Part shown: one piece after another, positions 60,869-64,000 of the stretch | How positions within the stretch are numbered: position 1 is the stretch's first letter | How the letters are laid out: each line of letters begins with the position of its first letter | Source of the DNA: Citrobacter youngae | GTDB taxonomy: Bacteria > Pseudomonadota > Gammaproteobacteria > Enterobacterales > Enterobacteriaceae | Direction: 5' to 3' | Assembly (NCBI RefSeq): GCF_003818115.1 | Contig: NZ_RPOI01000003.1 | Span: 1 to 64,000 of the forward strand | DNA: 64,000 nt | Made by a program: the position numbers and the translations under genes | The notes under the pieces: model-generated | Database searches by the model: none | Seen by the model: the letters and a program-made list of their open reading frames with translations, nothing else | Told to the model about the DNA's origin: nothing

Positions 60869-61408
60869 ATGCCCTGCAAAATTTTGACGCCAGACGTCAC
60901 GAGCATTGACGCCTTACTACACGATCACCACGCTGTGCTGGCCAAGTCTGCGGGTGGCGCCGTAGCCGTATTCGCTAACAATGCACCAGCGTTTTACGCG
61001 GTGACGCCTGCGAGACTGGCTGAGCTGTTGGCGCTTGAGGAGAAACTGTCACGCCCGGGAAGCGATGTGACATTGGATGATCAATTTTATGAAGAGCCGC
61101 AAACCGCTCCCGTTGCCGTGCCAATGGGGAAATTTGCGATGTACGCTGCCTGGCAGCCTGATGCCGACTTTCAGCGTCAGGCCGCTTTATGGGGCGTAGC
61201 GTTGCGAGAGCCGGTTACTGCTGAAGAACTGGCCTCATTTGTTGCCTACTGGCAGGCTGAAGGCAAAGTCTTTCACCATATTCAGTGGCAGCAAAAACTG
61301 GCGCGCAGCATTCAGATTGGACGGGCCAGCAATGGCGGAATGCCAAAGCGCGATGTGAACAGCGTCAGTGAACCTGACAGCCACATTCCACCGGGTTTTA
61401 GAGGATAA
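60869..61408 (+). CDS. dnaT: Primosomal protein DnaT
   Basis: Needed in PriA-dependent replication restart. 179 residues as in E. coli, with an oligomerisation N-terminal part and an ssDNA-binding region ([12 protein letters not shown] on). I chose ATG at 60869; an upstream in-frame start at 60767 would add 34 residues without family support. dnaC begins 2 bp later. Confidence 0.97.
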   Translation: MPCKILTPDVTSIDALLHDHHAVLAKSAGGAVAVFANNAPAFYAVTPARLAELLALEEKLSRPGSDVTLDDQFYEEPQTAPVAVPMGKFAMYAAWQPDADFQRQAALWGVALREPVTAEELASFVAYWQAEGKVFHHIQWQQKLARSIQIGRASNGGMPKRDVNSVSEPDSHIPPGFRG

Positions 61409-61410
61409 CG

Positions 61411-62148
61411 ATGAAAAACGTTGGCGACCTGATGAAACGTCTGCAAAAAATGATGCCACCTAATGTCGAGCCCGCCTTTAAAACGGGCGAGGAGCTGCTG
61501 GCATGGCAAAAAGAGCAAGGTGAAATTCGTGCCGCAGCGCTGGCCCGCGAAAACCGGGCCATGAAAATGCAACGCACATTCAACCGTTCCGGTATCCGTC
61601 CGCTGCATCAGAACTGTTCGTTCGAAAACTATCGGGTAGAGTGCGAAGGTCAGATGAACGCCCTGAGCAAAGCCCGCCAATACGTTGAAGAGTTTGACGG
61701 CAACATCGCCAGCTTTATCTTCTCCGGCAAACCCGGCACCGGCAAAAACCATCTGGCCGCTGCCATCTGCAACGAACTGCTATTGCGCGGCAAGTCGGTA
61801 CTGATCATTACCGTGGCCGATATCATGTCGGCGATGAAAGAAACGTTCAGCAATCGTGAAACCAGCGAAGAACAGCTGCTCAACGATCTGAGCAATGTGG
61901 ATCTGCTGGTGATCGACGAGATCGGCATGCAGACCGAATCCCGCTATGAAAAAGTGATTATTAATCAGATTGTCGATCGCCGTTCATCCTCAAAACGTCC
62001 GACCGGCATGTTAACTAACAGCAATATGGATGAAATGAACAAGCTGCTGGGCGAGCGCGTGATGGACCGTATGCGCCTTGGCAACAGCCTGTGGGTCATT
62101 TTTAACTGGGAAAGCTACCGTAGTCGGGTCACCGGTAAAGAGTATTAA
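61411..62148 (+). CDS. dnaC: Helicase loader DnaC
   Basis: AAA+ protein that loads DnaB at oriC and at restart sites. 245 residues with a DnaB-binding N-terminus, Walker A GKPGTGKNH at 106-114, Walker B LLVIDEIG near 165-172 and a C-terminal Arg finger region. Same length as E. coli. Confidence 0.99.
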   Translation: MKNVGDLMKRLQKMMPPNVEPAFKTGEELLAWQKEQGEIRAAALARENRAMKMQRTFNRSGIRPLHQNCSFENYRVECEGQMNALSKARQYVEEFDGNIASFIFSGKPGTGKNHLAAAICNELLLRGKSVLIITVADIMSAMKETFSNRETSEEQLLNDLSNVDLLVIDEIGMQTESRYEKVIINQIVDRRSSSKRPTGMLTNSNMDEMNKLLGERVMDRMRLGNSLWVIFNWESYRSRVTGKEY

Positions 62149-62218
62149 CGTATTAGGACCACTCCTAAGACTGCCAGCGCTATACTGCGCTGAAAAGGCA
62201 TAACACGAGTTGCATATA

Positions 62219-62710
62219 ATGATGAAAACTACCAAACGTCTGCTGTGCTGTGCGCTTGCCGCCGGCACGCTCATCTCCACCAGCGTTTTCGCTGCCTCCT
62301 GGCAGGATTCGCTCTCCAGCGCGGCCAGTGAGCTGAGCAAACAAAGCTCCAGCTCGCAAAGCAGCTCGTCGCTCTCTTCCCTGACCAGCCTGCTGAATGG
62401 CAGCAATCAGTCGTTGACCTCCAGCAGCATGAATAACGCCGCCGGGATCCTGGAATATTGCGCGAAACAGAAGCTGGCCTCGGTCACCGACACGCAAAAC
62501 GTCAAAAACCAGGTGCTGGATAAACTGGGGCTCAGTGCTCCTGAGCAGAAGCAAGACACCAACTATATGGACGGGATTCAGGGTCTGCTCAACGCCAAAG
62601 ATGGTCAACAGCTGGACCTGAACACGATTGGCAACAGCTCGCTGGCGCAGAAAGTTAAAACCAAGGCCTGCGATCTGGTGTTAAAACAGGGGATGAACTT
62701 CATTTCCTGA
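62219..62710 (+). CDS. yjjA: YjjA, exported DUF2501 protein
   Basis: 163 residues. Signal peptide ending SVFA near 26, then a Ser-rich stretch (about 35-70) and a conserved end LVLKQGMNFIS. Two ATGs in tandem at 62219 and 62222; either may be used. Function unknown. Confidence 0.88.
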   Translation: MMKTTKRLLCCALAAGTLISTSVFAASWQDSLSSAASELSKQSSSSQSSSSLSSLTSLLNGSNQSLTSSSMNNAAGILEYCAKQKLASVTDTQNVKNQVLDKLGLSAPEQKQDTNYMDGIQGLLNAKDGQQLDLNTIGNSSLAQKVKTKACDLVLKQGMNFIS

Positions 62711-62720
62711 TGCCACAAAT

Positions 62721-62752
62721 GCCGCGCCCGGCCATTTCACCACCGGCGCGGC
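62721..62752 (+). terminator. Hairpin after yjjA
   Basis: GCCGCGCC / GGCGCGGC with a 16-nt loop, 11 bp after the yjjA stop; no T-run. The rest of 62753-62950 is AT-rich and should hold the opgB promoter. Confidence 0.55.
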
Positions 62753-62950
62753 AGCAATCAATCCCACGAAGATATTTACCTACCACATGCGGAGTGATTG
62801 CCCGCAAAAACCCGCATATCTAAACCAATTCTGAATAACAACGTAATTAAATGTCATTACAATTGCAGCAATATAACAACGCTATTACATTGTACTGTCC
62901 AGAAATGATTAGCCTGCCAGGCGTGTGCCGGGTTTACTGAGGATCGACCG

Positions 62951-64000
62951 TTGTCAGAATTCATCTCCATCACTTTGTTTCTCGCTTCAGTGCTGATTTA
63001 CGCCTGGAAAGCGGGTCGCAACACCTGGTGGTTTACCGCCACGTTAACGGTGCTGGGGATCTTTATTGTCTTAAACATCACGCTGTATGCCAGTGACTAT
63101 TTCACGGGTGACGGCATCAACGATGCGGTCCTGTACACCCTGACCAACAGCCTGACCGGCGCGGGTATCGGAAAATATATTTTGCCAGGCGTCGGGATAG
63201 CCCTGGCGCTGACCACCGTTTTTGTCACGCTGGGTTGGATACTGCGTCGCCGTCGCCATCATCCGCATCATGTGGGTTACAGTCTGCTGGCCCTGCTGCT
63301 GGCGCTGGCTTCTGTTGATGCCAGCCCGGCGTTCCACCAGATAACTGAACTGGTTAAATCCCAGTCACGCGATGGCGATCCCGATTTTGCGGCCTATTAC
63401 AAAGAGCCATCAAAAACGATCCCCAATCCGAAGCTGAACCTGGTTTATATCTACGGCGAAAGTCTGGAGCGCACCTATTTTAATAACGACGCGTTCCCGG
63501 AGCTGACACCGGAACTCGGCGCGTTAAAAAATGAAGGTCTGGATTTCAGCAATACCATGCAGCTTCCGGGTACCGATTACACCATCGCCGGGATGGTCGC
63601 CTCCCAGTGCGGTATTCCGCTGTTTGCACCATTTGAAGGCAACGCCTCGGCGTCGGTCTCAAGTTTCTTCCCTAACAATATCTGTCTGGGCGATATCCTG
63701 AAAAACTCCGGCTATCAGAACTACTTTGTGCAGGGTGCCAACCTGCGCTTTGCCGGCAAAGACGTGTTCCTGAAATCTCACGGCTTTGACCATCTGTACG
63801 GTGCACAAGAGTTAAAAAGCGTGGTGTCGGACCCGGCCTATCGTAACGACTGGGGCTTCTACGACGATACCGTGCTGGACGAAGCATGGAAAAAATTCGA
63901 AGAGCTTTCGCGCTCGGGCCAGCGTTTTTCACTGTTTACCCTGACCGTGGATACCCATCATCCGGATGGATTTATCTCACGTAGCTGCAACCGTAAACGT
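62951..64000 (+). CDS. opgB: Phosphoglycerol transferase OpgB (MdoB), first 350 codons
   Basis: Adds phosphoglycerol from phosphatidylglycerol to osmoregulated periplasmic glucans. The frame starts at TTG (62951, GAGGAT upstream) and runs to the window edge without a stop. Three or four N-terminal helices (to about residue 105), then a periplasmic sulfatase/LtaS-like domain with [13 protein letters not shown] and [16 protein letters not shown], the region of the nucleophile Thr, and [11 protein letters not shown]. coli OpgB is about 760 residues, so over half lies beyond. Confidence 0.97.
   Translation, partial: MSEFISITLFLASVLIYAWKAGRNTWWFTATLTVLGIFIVLNITLYASDYFTGDGINDAVLYTLTNSLTGAGIGKYILPGVGIALALTTVFVTLGWILRRRRHHPHHVGYSLLALLLALASVDASPAFHQITELVKSQSRDGDPDFAAYYKEPSKTIPNPKLNLVYIYGESLERTYFNNDAFPELTPELGALKNEGLDFSNTMQLPGTDYTIAGMVASQCGIPLFAPFEGNASASVSSFFPNNICLGDILKNSGYQNYFVQGANLRFAGKDVFLKSHGFDHLYGAQELKSVVSDPAYRNDWGFYDDTVLDEAWKKFEELSRSGQRFSLFTLTVDTHHPDGFISRSCNRKR

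Noticed and set aside
62210-62218. TTG start three codons before yjjA
   Set aside because: Tandem ATGs follow at once and give a normal signal peptide start; the TTG is not needed.

Overview
The window is a stretch of an enterobacterial chromosome, very probably Citrobacter or a close relative of Salmonella. It covers the region that spans minute 0/100 of the E. coli map, shown in the reverse orientation (dnaJ at the left, thr operon near 19 kb, opgB at the right edge). Nearly every gene can be matched to an E. coli K-12 counterpart in order and length. The differences point away from E. coli itself: a sulfatase locus sits beyond dnaJ, an extra MFS gene lies between satP and mog, yaaX is missing between yaaA and thrC, a Salmonella STM4551-like diguanylate cyclase lies beside fhuF, a lone PTS EIIC plus YbaK-like gene lies between fhuF and bglJ, and there are two leucine tRNAs rather than three. 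I could not run any search, so the genus is an inference. I call 63 protein genes and 2 tRNA genes.

Layout. 1-2.7 kb: a minus-strand accessory operon of Tsx-type outer-membrane channel, periplasmic Cys-type sulfatase and anaerobic sulfatase-maturating radical SAM enzyme (cut by the window edge). 3.1-6.5 kb: dnaK-dnaJ with two heat-shock promoters. 6.7-14.2 kb: yaaI, yaaW, satP, MFS, mog, talB, yaaJ, yaaA. 14.3-19.2 kb: the thrLABC operon with its leader peptide and attenuator. 19.3-21.4 kb: lasT, yjjY and arcA. 21.4-25.5 kb: creABCD with a CreB box inside the end of creC. 25.6-33.6 kb: rob, gpmB, yjjX, trpR, slt, ettA, nadR. 33.7-37.8 kb: radA, serB, ytjB, lplA. 37.9-42.5 kb: the deoCABD deoxynucleoside operon, with divergent yjjI-yjjW, a glycyl-radical enzyme and its activase; the far deo operator lies within yjjI.

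45-52.6 kb: yjjV-yjjU, ytjA, osmY, prfC, the holD-rimI-yjjG cluster and rsmC. 52.7-52.9 kb: two tRNA-Leu(CAG) genes behind a stringent-type promoter. 53-59 kb is the most variable part: yjjZ, diguanylate cyclase, fhuF, orphan EIIC, YbaK-like deacylase, bglJ and yjjQ, ending in an AT-rich gap. 59.5-64 kb: yjjPB succinate exporter, dnaTC primosome genes, yjjA, and the first 350 codons of opgB.

Repeats are typical of the family: seven REP/BIME clusters between genes and three full-length ERIC elements within about 12 kb (gpmB/yjjX, slt/ettA, deoB/deoD). The least explained items are the sulfatase locus, the orphan EIIC with an upstream 21-bp perfect palindrome, the uncharacterised glycyl-radical pair next to the deo operon, and the divergence between the two leucine tRNAs. 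I saw no CRISPR array, insertion sequence, phage gene or toxin-antitoxin pair, and no gene that is clearly broken.
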